Assembly (NCBI GenBank): GCA_022794295.1
Contig: JAAWEO010000018.1
Location: forward strand, 1 to 19,494
Length of the DNA: 19,494 nt
From: Angelakisella sp.
GTDB taxonomy: Bacteria; Bacillota; Clostridia; Oscillospirales; Ruminococcaceae
Direction: 5' to 3'
The first letter of the stretch is position 1. Each line of letters opens with the position of its first letter. Shown one piece after another: positions 1 through 7,820 of the stretch. Below the pieces are notes generated by a model that was not told where the DNA came from, did no database searches, and worked only from the letters and a program-made list of their open reading frames with translations. The position numbers and the translations under genes were made by a program.

Positions 1-1146
1 GTGGTGGAAAGGCTCCAGGGGGCGGATTATGTCATGACCGGCAAGGCAAATATGGACGAATTCGCCATGGGCTCCTCCAGCGAGACCTCTTACTTTAAAA
101 AGACTGCAAATCCCCACGACCTTACCCGGGTGCCCGGTGGCTCCTCTGGTGGCTCCGCTGCCGCGGTGGCGGCCGGGGAGGCGGTCCTTTCCCTGGGGAG
201 CGATACCGGCGGCTCCATTCGCCAGCCAGCCTCCCTTTGCGGGGTCATCGGCCTGAAGCCCACCTACGGCTCGGTGTCCCGGTATGGTCTGGTGGCCTTT
301 GCCTCCTCTCTGGACCAAATCGGCCCCTTCGGCCGGTGTGTGGAGGATGTGGCCGCCCTGTACCAGGTCATCTGCGGCAAGGACCCCATGGACGCCACCA
401 CCGCCCGCCGGGATTACCCCAACTTTACCGCCGCCCTGAAAGGGGAGGCAAAGGGCCTGCGCATCGGCATCCCCAAGGAGTACTTCGGCCCTGGGGTGGA
501 CCCCCAGGTGAAGGAAGCGGTTTATGGCGCCCTCCGGGAGCTGGAGGGGGCGGGAGCGGTTTTGAAGGAGATCAGTCTGCCCGGCACCGATTACGCCCTT
601 TCCGCCTATTACATCATTTCCTCCGCCGAGGCCTCCTCCAACCTGGCCCGGTTTGACGGGGTGAAGTACGGCTACCGCGCCGAGGAGTACGATGGGCTGA
701 TCGATATGTACGAAAAGACCCGGAGCCAGGGCTTCGGGGACGAGGTGAAGCGCCGCATTATGCTGGGGACCTTTGTTCTCAGCTCCGGCTACTATGATGC
801 CTACTATAACAAGGCCAAGCTGTTCCAGAAGGCCCTCCGGGCCGAGTTTGCCGCGGCCTTTGAGGATTGTGACATCATCGCCACCCCCACCTCGCCCACC
901 ACCGCCTTCCGCCTGGGGGAAAACATCAACGATCCCCTGAAGATGTACGCTGCCGATGTCTGCACCATTGCGGTGAACATCGCCGGGCTTCCCGGCCTTT
1001 CGGTACCCTGCGGCAAGGTCCGGGGGCTGCCGGTGGGAATGCAGTTCATCGGCCCCCGCTTCTCGGAGGAGCGGCTGTTTGACGCCGCCTATGCCTTCCA
1101 GGGCATCCGGGGCGGCAGCCTTTGCAGCATTCCGGAGCTGGACTAA
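1..1146 (+). CDS. gatA: Glutamyl-tRNA(Gln)/aspartyl-tRNA(Asn) amidotransferase subunit A, 5'-truncated by window edge
   Basis: GatA is the glutaminase subunit of the cytoplasmic GatCAB complex: it releases ammonia from glutamine, which is passed to GatB for transamidation of mischarged Glu-tRNA(Gln) or Asp-tRNA(Asn). The amidase signature is clear: GGSSGGSAAAV at about residues 46-56 of this fragment and SDTGGSIRQPA at about 67-77. By comparison with the family, Ser48 is the cis-serine and Ser72 the nucleophile. The third catalytic residue (Lys in the KDN motif) and about 100 N-terminal residues lie upstream, since full proteins are about 485 residues. The GTG at position 1 is therefore not a credible start. 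The C-terminal region contains GLPVGMQFIGP, as in GatA, and ends in PELD. gatB follows 15 bases later; gatC is expected upstream. Confidence 0.97.
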   Translation: MVERLQGADYVMTGKANMDEFAMGSSSETSYFKKTANPHDLTRVPGGSSGGSAAAVAAGEAVLSLGSDTGGSIRQPASLCGVIGLKPTYGSVSRYGLVAFASSLDQIGPFGRCVEDVAALYQVICGKDPMDATTARRDYPNFTAALKGEAKGLRIGIPKEYFGPGVDPQVKEAVYGALRELEGAGAVLKEISLPGTDYALSAYYIISSAEASSNLARFDGVKYGYRAEEYDGLIDMYEKTRSQGFGDEVKRRIMLGTFVLSSGYYDAYYNKAKLFQKALRAEFAAAFEDCDIIATPTSPTTAFRLGENINDPLKMYAADVCTIAVNIAGLPGLSVPCGKVRGLPVGMQFIGPRFSEERLFDAAYAFQGIRGGSLCSIPELD

Positions 1147-1161
1147 GGGGAGGGAAGAAGA

Positions 1162-2598
1162 ATGAAATATATTACCGTCATCGGTCTGGAGGTCCACGCC
1201 GAGCTTTCCACCAGGACCAAGATTTATTGCAGCTGTAAAAACTCCTTCGGCTCGGAGGTCAATTCCAACTGCTGTCCCAACTGCACCGGGATGCCCGGGA
1301 GCCTTCCCACCCTGAACGAGAAGGTGGTGGAGTACGCCATCCGCATGGGGTATGCCACGAACTGCACCATCAACCCCGTCTGCAAGGCGGACCGGAAGAA
1401 CTATTTTTACCCCGATCTGCCCAAGGCCTACCAGATCTCCCAGTTTGATATTCCCCTTTGTGAGCACGGCTATATTGACGCCGTGGTGGACGAGGAGGGA
1501 AATACCAAGCGCATCGGCATCACCCGCATCCATATTGAGGAGGATGCCGGCAAGCTGATCCACTCGGAGAGCTTTTCCGGCAGTTTGGTGGACCTGAACC
1601 GCTGCGGAGTCCCCCTGATCGAAATTGTCTCCGAGCCGGATATGCGCTCTGCCCACGAGGCGAAGGCATATTTGGATTCGATTCGGGCAATCCTCCAGTA
1701 TCTGGATATCTCCGACTGCAAAATGCAGGAGGGCTCGATCCGGTGCGACGTCAACGTTTCGGTAATGCCGGAGGGCTCCACCCAGTTCGGCACCCGGTGC
1801 GAGATGAAGAATGTCAACGGCTTTTCTGCTGTGGAGCGGGCCATTGAGTACGAGGCCCGCCGCCAGATCGAGGTTCTGGAGGCCGGCGGTACCATCAGCC
1901 AGGAGACCCGGCGCTGGGACGACCTGGCGGGGAAGAATTACCTGCTGCGCTCCAAGGAGGATGCCCAGGATTACCGGTACTTCCCGGAGCCTGACCTGGG
2001 GGCCATTGTGGTGGACGAGGAGCTGCTGGAGGAGCTGAAGGAGACCATCCCGGAGCTGCCTGGGGCAAAGCTGCTGCGGTATATGAAGGGGACCGGCCTG
2101 CCCTTCTTTGATGCCAACCTTCTCTGTGAAAACCTGGACAAAGCGGATTATTTTGAAAAATGCCTGGCCCTGGGTCAGTGCCAGCCCAAGGCGGTGTCGA
2201 ACTGGCTCTTGGGAGATGTTTCCCGTATTCTGAACGAAAAGAACAAGACCCTGGCGGATACCCGGCTCACCCCGGAAAAGCTTTGCGGGATGATCGCCCT
2301 TATTGAGAAAAAGATCATCTCCAACACGGCGGGCAAAACGGTGCTGGAGGAGATCATCTGGAGCGACAAAACCCCGGACCAGGTGGTAAAGGAAAAGGGC
2401 CTGGCCCAGATTAGCGACACCAGCGCCCTGGAGACCATTGTCCAAGGTGTGCTGGCTGCCAATGAGAAGGTAGTGGCCGATTACCACGGGGGAAAAACCA
2501 ATGCCCTGGGCTTCCTGGTGGGGCAGTGTATGCGCCAGTCCAAGGGTCAGGGGAACCCGGCTGTGATTCGGGAGCTCCTTGAGAAAGCCCTGAAATAA
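1162..2598 (+). CDS. gatB: Asp/Glu-tRNA amidotransferase subunit B
   Basis: GatB binds mischarged tRNA and performs the ATP-dependent phosphorylation and amidation step using ammonia from GatA. The 478-residue length is normal for the family. The N-terminal cradle domain begins with a GLEVHAEL motif (residues 8-15), followed by the conserved PGSLP block, HIEEDAGKLIH and VPLIEIVSEPDMRS; the C-terminal part is the helical/YqeY-like tRNA-binding domain. Cys23, Cys25, Cys37/38 and Cys41 form a possible zinc knuckle, which I infer only from their spacing. The start is supported by a purine-rich GGGGAGGGAAG ribosome binding site just upstream. It is co-transcribed with gatA, as usual. Confidence 0.98.
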   Translation: MKYITVIGLEVHAELSTRTKIYCSCKNSFGSEVNSNCCPNCTGMPGSLPTLNEKVVEYAIRMGYATNCTINPVCKADRKNYFYPDLPKAYQISQFDIPLCEHGYIDAVVDEEGNTKRIGITRIHIEEDAGKLIHSESFSGSLVDLNRCGVPLIEIVSEPDMRSAHEAKAYLDSIRAILQYLDISDCKMQEGSIRCDVNVSVMPEGSTQFGTRCEMKNVNGFSAVERAIEYEARRQIEVLEAGGTISQETRRWDDLAGKNYLLRSKEDAQDYRYFPEPDLGAIVVDEELLEELKETIPELPGAKLLRYMKGTGLPFFDANLLCENLDKADYFEKCLALGQCQPKAVSNWLLGDVSRILNEKNKTLADTRLTPEKLCGMIALIEKKIISNTAGKTVLEEIIWSDKTPDQVVKEKGLAQISDTSALETIVQGVLAANEKVVADYHGGKTNALGFLVGQCMRQSKGQGNPAVIRELLEKALK

Positions 2599-2632
2599 CG
2601 GCTGCGGCAGATAGGGAAAGGAGTGGAAAACG

Positions 2633-3319
2633 ATGAACTGGCTGAACAAGCTGGAACGGAAATACGGACGCTTTGGCATCCCGAACCTGATGATGTATGT
2701 GACCTCCACCATTCTGGTATTCTATCTGCTGGAGTTGTTCGGCGGGGTGCCCCTTTACCGGTGGCTGAGCTTTAACCGGGAGCTGATCCTCCAGGGCCAG
2801 GTGTGGCGGGTCGTCACCTTCCTTTTTGTGGATTATTCCGGAAGCCTTTTTTCCATGGTGCTGATGCTCTATTTTTACTACTGGATCGGCTGCCGCCTGG
2901 AGTATGCCTGGGGGGACTTCCAGTTCACCCTCTACTATCTTCTGGGGACGGTGGGCGCGGTCATCGGGGGCTTCCTCCTGGGCTTTACCACCCCCACCTA
3001 CCTGCACCTTTCCCTGTTCCTTGCCTATGCCTCCCTGTTTCCCGATGAAGAGATCCTGTTTATGATGTTTATTCCCGTTAAGGTGCGGTATATTGGCTAC
3101 CTGGATTGGGCGATCTTTGCTATGGCGATCCTCTTCCAGCCCCTGGTGGGGAAGCTGGCGGCGGTGCTGGCCCTGATCAACTTTTTCATCTTCTTCTGGC
3201 CCTACATCTACGGGACGGTGCGCAATCACTTCCGGTACCGCAAGGTGCGCAACAACTTCCGCAACCAGATGCGCCGGAACAATGTGGTAAAGGGCCCCTG
3301 GGACGACCGCCGGAAATAA
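2633..3319 (+). CDS. Rhomboid-fold integral membrane protein, apparently without catalytic residues
   Basis: A 228-residue polytopic membrane protein with about five or six hydrophobic segments and a basic C-terminal tail (residues about 197-228). The block GQVWRVVTFLF (about 56-66) followed by YWIGCRLEYAWG (about 83-94) and a glycine-rich helix matches the rhomboid family layout, where W-R and the E-x-x-W/G loop mark the L1/TM2 region. The family's GxSG nucleophile motif is not visible: the expected stretch reads TYLHLSLFLAYASLF. No histidine sits in the later helices either. I therefore call it a rhomboid-like pseudoprotease of unknown role rather than a protease. A GGAAAGGAG ribosome binding site supports the ATG. 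It closes the gat transcription unit ahead of a strong terminator. Confidence 0.75.
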   Translation: MNWLNKLERKYGRFGIPNLMMYVTSTILVFYLLELFGGVPLYRWLSFNRELILQGQVWRVVTFLFVDYSGSLFSMVLMLYFYYWIGCRLEYAWGDFQFTLYYLLGTVGAVIGGFLLGFTTPTYLHLSLFLAYASLFPDEEILFMMFIPVKVRYIGYLDWAIFAMAILFQPLVGKLAAVLALINFFIFFWPYIYGTVRNHFRYRKVRNNFRNQMRRNNVVKGPWDDRRK

Positions 3320-3338
3320 AAAACCATACCAATGGGAA

Positions 3339-3380
3339 AAGGACCTTTGCGGCAGCTGCTGCCCAAGGGTCCTTCTTTTT
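3339..3380 (+). terminator. Intrinsic terminator ending the gatAB/rhomboid-like unit
   Basis: The arms AAGGACCTTTG (3339-3349) and CAAGGGTCCTT (3364-3374) pair over 11 bases with one G-T wobble. The stem continues, past a single bulged C, with GGCAG/CTGCC around a three-base loop. The T-tract CTTTTT follows directly at 3375-3380. It separates the housekeeping unit from the sporulation operon. Confidence 0.93.
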
Positions 3381-3410
3381 GTCATAAACCTGGACGACCC
3401 CCCATATACT
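3381..3410 (+). promoter_or_regulatory. Sigma-E-like promoter of the spoIIIA operon
   Basis: GTCATAAA (3381-3388) and CATATACT (3403-3410) are separated by 14 bases. They resemble the -35 (ATA core) and -10 (CATACAnT) elements recognised by mother-cell sigma E in Bacillus, which is known to transcribe spoIIIA there. The pair lies just after the preceding terminator and about 38 bases before the spoIIIAA start. The assignment is by consensus and context only. Confidence 0.72.
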
Positions 3411-3447
3411 GGAACTATCAACGGACAAGCGGCAGAAGGGGGAAGGA

Positions 3448-4488
3448 ATGATGCGGGAACAGAAGCTGGCAGAGGAGTACGAAAAGGCCCTGTTTTACCT
3501 CCCGCCCACCCTGCGCGAGATCCTCCAGGGGGTGCCGGAGGGAGAAAAGAGCCGGATCCAGGAGGTCCGCCTCCGGGCGGGGCGGCCCCTTTCCGTCTTT
3601 GATGGCTCCACCAATCGCTTTGTTACCAGCCGGGGGGCCCTCACCTATGGGGGCGGCAGCGGCTTTTTGGTGGACCAGGGGCTGATCCAGGATGCGTTTG
3701 TCCGCCTTTGTGACTATTCGGTGCACACCCACCAGGGGGAGATGGAACGGGGGTTTGTTACCACCCCCAAAGGGGACCGGGTCGGGCTTTGCGCCAGCAT
3801 TGTAAAGGACCGGGACGGGAATATCGCCTGCCGGGAGATCTCCTCCCTGAACCTGCGTATCTCCCGGGAAATACCCGGGGCAGGGCGGGAGCTTTGCCGC
3901 CGGTGGGACCTGAGCCGGGGGCTTTTGATCGGGGGAGGGCCGGGGACAGGGAAAACTACCATCCTCCGGGACCTGGGACGTTTTCTTGCTTCCGGGGAGT
4001 TGGGACCCTGCCGGAAGGTGGTTTTCATCGACGAGCGGTACGAGCTTTCCGCCATGTTCCGGGGGGTGCCCCGGCGGGACATCGGCCTTTGCGGCGAGGC
4101 CATCTGCGGCCTGCCCAAGGGGGAGGCCATGGAACAGGCGGTGCGGACCCTCTCCCCGGAATACATCCTCTGTGACGAGATCGGCTCCATGGGGGAGGTA
4201 CGGGAGATTGCGGCCGGACTGGCCTGCGGGGTCCGGTTTTTGGTGACGGTTCACTGCGGTTCCCTGGAGGAGCTGCGCACCGGGCCCATTCCCCAGGCCC
4301 TAATGGATACCGGCGCCTTTGGAGGGGCGGTTCTTCTGGATTCTCCCGCCCGCCCCTCCCAGATCGCAGCGCTGCTGACAAAGGAGGAGTTTTACCATGG
4401 GAAAGGGGCTGGGACTGCTTCTGGTGTTCTTCGGCTGCACGCTGGCGGGGTGGGGGAAGGCCAGGGACCTGTCCCGCCGGGCCCATGA
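3448..4488 (+). CDS. spoIIIAA: Stage III sporulation protein AA, ATPase
   Basis: SpoIIIAA is the cytoplasmic ATPase, related to type II/IV secretion ATPases, proposed to power or gate the SpoIIIA-SpoIIQ channel from the mother cell. The Walker A motif GGGPGTGKTT is at residues 162-171 and the Walker B stretch ILCDE at 240-244, with a T-V-H segment (VTVHCGSLEEL) just after, as in secretion ATPases. The protein is 346 residues, longer than the roughly 307 of B. subtilis. The last 30 or so residues, rich in Gly and Pro, are read from DNA that overlaps spoIIIAB and may be non-functional. Two adjacent ATGs (3448 and 3451) follow an AGGGGGAAGG ribosome binding site; 3451 has slightly better spacing. 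It is the first gene of the operon. Confidence 0.97.
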   Translation: MMREQKLAEEYEKALFYLPPTLREILQGVPEGEKSRIQEVRLRAGRPLSVFDGSTNRFVTSRGALTYGGGSGFLVDQGLIQDAFVRLCDYSVHTHQGEMERGFVTTPKGDRVGLCASIVKDRDGNIACREISSLNLRISREIPGAGRELCRRWDLSRGLLIGGGPGTGKTTILRDLGRFLASGELGPCRKVVFIDERYELSAMFRGVPRRDIGLCGEAICGLPKGEAMEQAVRTLSPEYILCDEIGSMGEVREIAAGLACGVRFLVTVHCGSLEELRTGPIPQALMDTGAFGGAVLLDSPARPSQIAALLTKEEFYHGKGAGTASGVLRLHAGGVGEGQGPVPPGP

Positions 4489-4897
4489 GCTGGAGCTGTG
4501 GCGGGAGTTCCTCTGTCAGTTTCGGGTCTGCCTGGAAACGACCCGGGCAGCGCCGGGAGAGATCGTCCGAATGCTTGAAAAGCAAAACTCCTTTACAGAT
4601 ATGGAGGGGCTGAAAACGATGGCCCTGGCCTTTCGGGAAAGCGGCAGCTTTGGCAGGGCGGCCGGAAAGCTGGCAGAGGCGGCGAAAACTCCCGGTCCGG
4701 CGGAAAATACCCTCCTTTCCCTGGGGGATGTTATCGGGATAAAGCCTTTGGAGGAGCAGCTTTCTGCCCTTCGGGCCGGAGAGCTGCTTCTGGAACGGGA
4801 AGCCCAGGAGGCCCGGGAAAAAACCAGGCGGTATGGCGGCCTTTGCCAACGGCTTGGCGTGCTGCTGGGGCTGCTGGCAGTTGTGGTGTTGGCATAA
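4397..4897 (+). CDS. spoIIIAB: Stage III sporulation protein AB
   Basis: A 166-residue protein with a hydrophobic helix at each end (about 3-18 and 151-165) and a mostly helical middle, the layout of SpoIIIAB. This family resembles type II secretion F-type platform proteins and works with SpoIIIAA in the mother-cell-side channel. The motif SRRAHELELWREFL after the first helix and GDVIGIKPLEEQL near residue 111 fit the family. The ATG is preceded by an excellent AAGGAGGAG ribosome binding site at 4381-4389, which lies inside spoIIIAA. The gene therefore starts 92 bases before the spoIIIAA stop, and the two are probably translationally coupled. Confidence 0.96.
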   Translation: MGKGLGLLLVFFGCTLAGWGKARDLSRRAHELELWREFLCQFRVCLETTRAAPGEIVRMLEKQNSFTDMEGLKTMALAFRESGSFGRAAGKLAEAAKTPGPAENTLLSLGDVIGIKPLEEQLSALRAGELLLEREAQEAREKTRRYGGLCQRLGVLLGLLAVVVLA

Positions 4898-4929
4898 CAA
4901 AGGACAAGAAAAGGTTGAGGTGCTGAAGC

Positions 4930-5124
4930 ATGGACGTGGATCTGATTTTCCGAATTGCTGCCATAGGCATTATTGTTTCGGTGCTTTACCAGGTGCTGCT
5001 TCGGGCCGGAAGGGAGGAACAGGCTATGCTCACCTCCCTGGCGGGGCTGATCGTAGTGCTTATGATGATGATCCAGGAGATCAGCAACCTTTTTGACACG
5101 GTGAAAACGGTGTTTGGCCTATGA
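4930..5124 (+). CDS. spoIIIAC: Stage III sporulation protein AC
   Basis: A 64-residue membrane protein with two hydrophobic helices (about 5-23 and 32-50) separated by a charged turn RAGREEQA. It matches SpoIIIAC in size and in the MDVDLIFRIAAIGI opening. The family forms part of the membrane portion of the mother-cell SpoIIIA complex. A short AAAAGGTTGAGGTG ribosome binding site precedes the ATG. Its TGA stop overlaps the spoIIIAD ATG (ATGA at 5121-5124), so the two small membrane subunits are very likely made in a coupled manner. Confidence 0.96.
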   Translation: MDVDLIFRIAAIGIIVSVLYQVLLRAGREEQAMLTSLAGLIVVLMMMIQEISNLFDTVKTVFGL

Positions 5125-5519
5125 CGGGGGAGTTGTTCGGGGTGGCAGTGTTCTGCATTACCGGGGCGGCCCTTTCCCTGGTGCTGCGCCAGTACCGCCC
5201 GGAGTACGCGGTTCTGGTTAGCTTGGGGTGCAGCGTTGTAGTGCTCCTTTGGGTCATTACAGGGGTGGCCCAGGTGATGGATGAATTGAACAGCCTGCTG
5301 GAAAACAGCCTTCTCTCCAGGGAGCTGGTCCAGGTGGTGATGAAGTGCCTGGGGGTCTGTATCCTCACCGAGCTGGCCGCGCAAACCTGCCGGGACGCCG
5401 GGGAAAACGCCATTGCGGCCAAGGCAGAGCTGGCGGGAAAGGTGACCCTGGTGCTGGTGAGCCTTCCTCTTTTCCAGCGCCTGCTCCAGGTGGCCGGGGA
5501 GCTTCTTGAGATCAGCTGA
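5121..5519 (+). CDS. spoIIIAD: Stage III sporulation protein AD
   Basis: A 132-residue integral membrane protein with hydrophobic helices at about 6-22, 28-50 and 105-122, similar in size and order to SpoIIIAD. It contains the family-like segment CLGVCILTELAAQTCRDAGE (about residues 77-96). It is thought to sit with SpoIIIAC and SpoIIIAE in the outer forespore membrane as part of the channel. The start overlaps the end of spoIIIAC by four bases, and spoIIIAE begins nine bases after its stop. Confidence 0.96.
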   Translation: MTGELFGVAVFCITGAALSLVLRQYRPEYAVLVSLGCSVVVLLWVITGVAQVMDELNSLLENSLLSRELVQVVMKCLGVCILTELAAQTCRDAGENAIAAKAELAGKVTLVLVSLPLFQRLLQVAGELLEIS

Positions 5520-5528
5520 GGAGGACGT

Positions 5529-6677
5529 ATGAAAAAAAACAGGATCCTTTGCTGTTTGCCGGTGTTTCTTCTAGGGCTTTTCCTTCTGGCAGTGACCGCC
5601 TACGGAACAGAATACGATTACAGGGGAGAGATGGACTCCTTTTTCCGGGAGGGCGGGCCGGGGGAATTGTTGGACAAGGTCCCGGAGGGGGCCCGGGACC
5701 TTTTGGACGGGGATGCTTCCGGAACGGTGTCTGACATGGTAGAGAGCTTTACACCAAGTGTTTTCCTGGAGAAAGTCTGGAGGACGTTTCGGGAGAACCT
5801 TCGTGCACCGGTGCGCCTTCTGGTTTCCCTGGCCGGTGTTTTGGTTCTTTGTGCCCTTCTGGAAAGCTTTGGGACCTCCTTTTCCTCCGGCGGGGTGGAG
5901 GCCGTTTTCGGTGTGATCGTCACCGTCTTTATCAGCAGCATCATTCTGGACCCCATTGTTGGCTGCATCATCGACGCCAGGGAGGTGATCCGGGACTTCG
6001 GGGTGTTTATTCTCACCTTTATTCCCGTGTTTGCCGGGCTGGTCACCGCCTCCGGCCAGCCGATGACCGGGGCCGCCTACAACCTGTTCCTGTTTTGGAT
6101 GTGCCAGGTGACCGCCCGTCTGGTGACAGCGGTTTTCCTCCCCCTTCTCTGCGCCTATCTTGCCCTATCCCTGATTTCGGTGGTCTGTCCCAAGCTGGAG
6201 CTGGGCGGACTGGTGGGGGGCATCAAAACCTTTGTCACCTGGTCCCTGGGGCTGATCCTGACCGTTTTTATCGGCCTGTTGTCCATTCAGACGGTGGTGG
6301 CCTCCGGCGGGGACTCCATTGCTGCGCGGACCACCAAGTTTTTCATCGGCAGCATGATCCCTGTGGTGGGCGGGGCTCTTTCTGATCTGTTCGCGGCGGC
6401 CCAGGGGTGTATCCAGCTGGTGCGGGGGACCCTGGGGGCCTTCGGCATTCTGATTACCGCCCTCACCTTTCTGCCGGTGCTGATTCGCACCGGGACCTGG
6501 TATCTCACCCTTTCTCTGGGGAGGATCATCAGCGAGCTTTTTCATCTGCCCCAGATCACAAAGCTGTTAAAAGCCCTGTCATCCACCCTGGGCATTATTA
6601 TGGCAGTGCTTTTGTACGACGCCCTTTTGGTGATCATCTCTACCACCCTGCTGATCGTCACCTTTCGGGGGGGATAG
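5529..6677 (+). CDS. spoIIIAE: Stage III sporulation protein AE
   Basis: A 382-residue polytopic membrane protein with an N-terminal signal-like segment (basic MKKNR, hydrophobic core at about 6-24, then a small-residue region), an extracytoplasmic acidic stretch, and about six to eight later transmembrane helices. This matches SpoIIIAE, the largest membrane subunit of the SpoIIIA complex, needed for forespore gene expression after engulfment. The segment GAAYNLFLFWMCQVTARLV and the glycine-rich IGSMIPVVGGALSD are characteristic. The GAGGAGG ribosome binding site at the spoIIIAD stop supports the ATG. No frameshift or truncation is visible. Confidence 0.96.
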   Translation: MKKNRILCCLPVFLLGLFLLAVTAYGTEYDYRGEMDSFFREGGPGELLDKVPEGARDLLDGDASGTVSDMVESFTPSVFLEKVWRTFRENLRAPVRLLVSLAGVLVLCALLESFGTSFSSGGVEAVFGVIVTVFISSIILDPIVGCIIDAREVIRDFGVFILTFIPVFAGLVTASGQPMTGAAYNLFLFWMCQVTARLVTAVFLPLLCAYLALSLISVVCPKLELGGLVGGIKTFVTWSLGLILTVFIGLLSIQTVVASGGDSIAARTTKFFIGSMIPVVGGALSDLFAAAQGCIQLVRGTLGAFGILITALTFLPVLIRTGTWYLTLSLGRIISELFHLPQITKLLKALSSTLGIIMAVLLYDALLVIISTTLLIVTFRGG

Positions 6678-6691
6678 AAAGGAGGGCCTAT

Positions 6692-7198
6692 ATGGACGAG
6701 GTACACCGCTGGGTTTTTACCATCTGCTGCGGCACCCTTCTTTGCGGGGTGGTCTCGGTGCTCCTTCCCAGCCGGGGGATGGAAAAGCTGATGCAGATGG
6801 TCCTGGGGCTTTTTATGCTATGCTGCATTCTCCTGCCGGCGGAGCAGCGGCTGCGGCTCCCCCCTTTGGAATTGGATGAGGCCGGGGCAGCGGCGGAGCG
6901 GGCAGCAGAGGAGGTCACCGGATATTTTCTGAGGAGCACCGTGGCAAAAGGGGAGGAGGCACTGAGAAAAGAAGCGGCAAAAGAACTTGGGGAATCTGGC
7001 ATAAAGGAAGGGGACATCCAAATATACATAGAAGCAGACGAGGAAGAAGGGGCCGGGGGCTCCGGGGAAGGGGCCTCCCCGGGCTTTACCGCCAGGGTCC
7101 GTCTGCCCAAGGAGATGGAGAACCGGGACGGAGAGCTTCGGGAACGGTTGGAAAAAAGGCTGGGCATTGCTGTCCGGCTGGACTACAGTGAGGAGTGA
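6692..7198 (+). CDS. spoIIIAF: Stage III sporulation protein AF
   Basis: A 168-residue protein starting MDEVHRWVFTICCG, with two closely spaced N-terminal helices (about 7-25 and 31-48) and a soluble C-terminal domain of about 120 residues, the layout of SpoIIIAF. This soluble part is thought to form a ring-like (RBM fold) assembly with other SpoIIIA subunits. The start is chosen because AAAGGAGG at 6678-6685 lies correctly upstream; the reading frame is open further upstream, but that part overlaps spoIIIAE and has no family similarity. The middle (about 105-130) carries an acidic, Gly-rich linker. The stop overlaps a possible GTG of spoIIIAG. Confidence 0.94.
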   Translation: MDEVHRWVFTICCGTLLCGVVSVLLPSRGMEKLMQMVLGLFMLCCILLPAEQRLRLPPLELDEAGAAAERAAEEVTGYFLRSTVAKGEEALRKEAAKELGESGIKEGDIQIYIEADEEEGAGGSGEGASPGFTARVRLPKEMENRDGELRERLEKRLGIAVRLDYSEE

Positions 7199-7200
7199 CC

Positions 7201-7770
7201 ATGAAGGAACAGCTCATACTGAAAATCGGCAAATACCGGCTGAACCTAAGCACCTTGGTGTTTTTCCTGGGGCTTGCAGGGATCCTGCTGATCGGCCTTT
7301 CCTCCTGGCTTCCAGCAGGGGGCGGGGGAGAGAAGCACACCGGTGTACAGGAAGCGGATGCCAAGGCCTACTCCGCCCAGCTGGAGGAGCGGCTCACCGC
7401 TATTTTACAGGAGATCGACGGAGTGGGAACTGCCCGGGTAATGGTGACCCTGGAAAACGGCTATCAAAAGGTCTATGCCCGTTCCGAAAAGACCAACAAC
7501 GATCTTTTGGAGGACATCCGGGCCGGCGATGAAAAAAAGACCCAGGAAAAGCAAACCACTGAGCAAACCTATGTTCTGGTGGACGGGGCGGGGGGGAAGG
7601 TCCCCCTGGTTACCGCCCAGCTGGAGCCGGAGATCAAAGGGGTTGTGGTGGTTTGTGAGGGGGGCGGTGACCCCCAGGTGGCGGGAAAGGTGGTGGATAC
7701 AGTGAGGGTAGCCCTGAACATATCCTCTGCCAGGGTCTCGGTTTCCCGGCTGGCTGCCGGAGGCGGATAA
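7201..7770 (+). CDS. spoIIIAG: Stage III sporulation protein AG
   Basis: A 189-residue bitopic protein: a transmembrane helix at about 15-34, then an extracytoplasmic domain with the ring-building motif pattern (LTAILQEIDGVGTARVMVTLE at about 65-85, KGVVVVCEGGGDP at about 145-157, VARVSVSRL-like C-terminus). In B. subtilis, SpoIIIAG forms a large ring in the intermembrane space of the engulfed forespore. I prefer the ATG at 7201 over the GTG at 7195 because GAGGAG lies at 7190-7195, giving normal spacing to the ATG. The insertion with many Lys, Gln and Thr (about 101-120) lies within the ring domain, as in other family members. Confidence 0.95.
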   Translation: MKEQLILKIGKYRLNLSTLVFFLGLAGILLIGLSSWLPAGGGGEKHTGVQEADAKAYSAQLEERLTAILQEIDGVGTARVMVTLENGYQKVYARSEKTNNDLLEDIRAGDEKKTQEKQTTEQTYVLVDGAGGKVPLVTAQLEPEIKGVVVVCEGGGDPQVAGKVVDTVRVALNISSARVSVSRLAAGGG

Positions 7771-7820
7771 AGAACCCGGCGCAAAATAAAAGGAAACAAT
7801 TCCATGGAGGTTTTGCAGCT

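Noticed and set aside
1090..1146. Possible frameshift near the gatA C-terminus, where AFQGIRGGSLCSIPELD differs from the usual AYAFEQ-type ending
   Set aside because: The terminal PELD is in the same frame and the other frames give no better match, so ordinary divergence is more likely.
2411..3421. Minus-strand open frame of 336 codons over gatB and the rhomboid-like gene
   Set aside because: Low-complexity His/Gln/Pro-rich translation with no motif; the plus strand has a coherent membrane protein with a good ribosome binding site.
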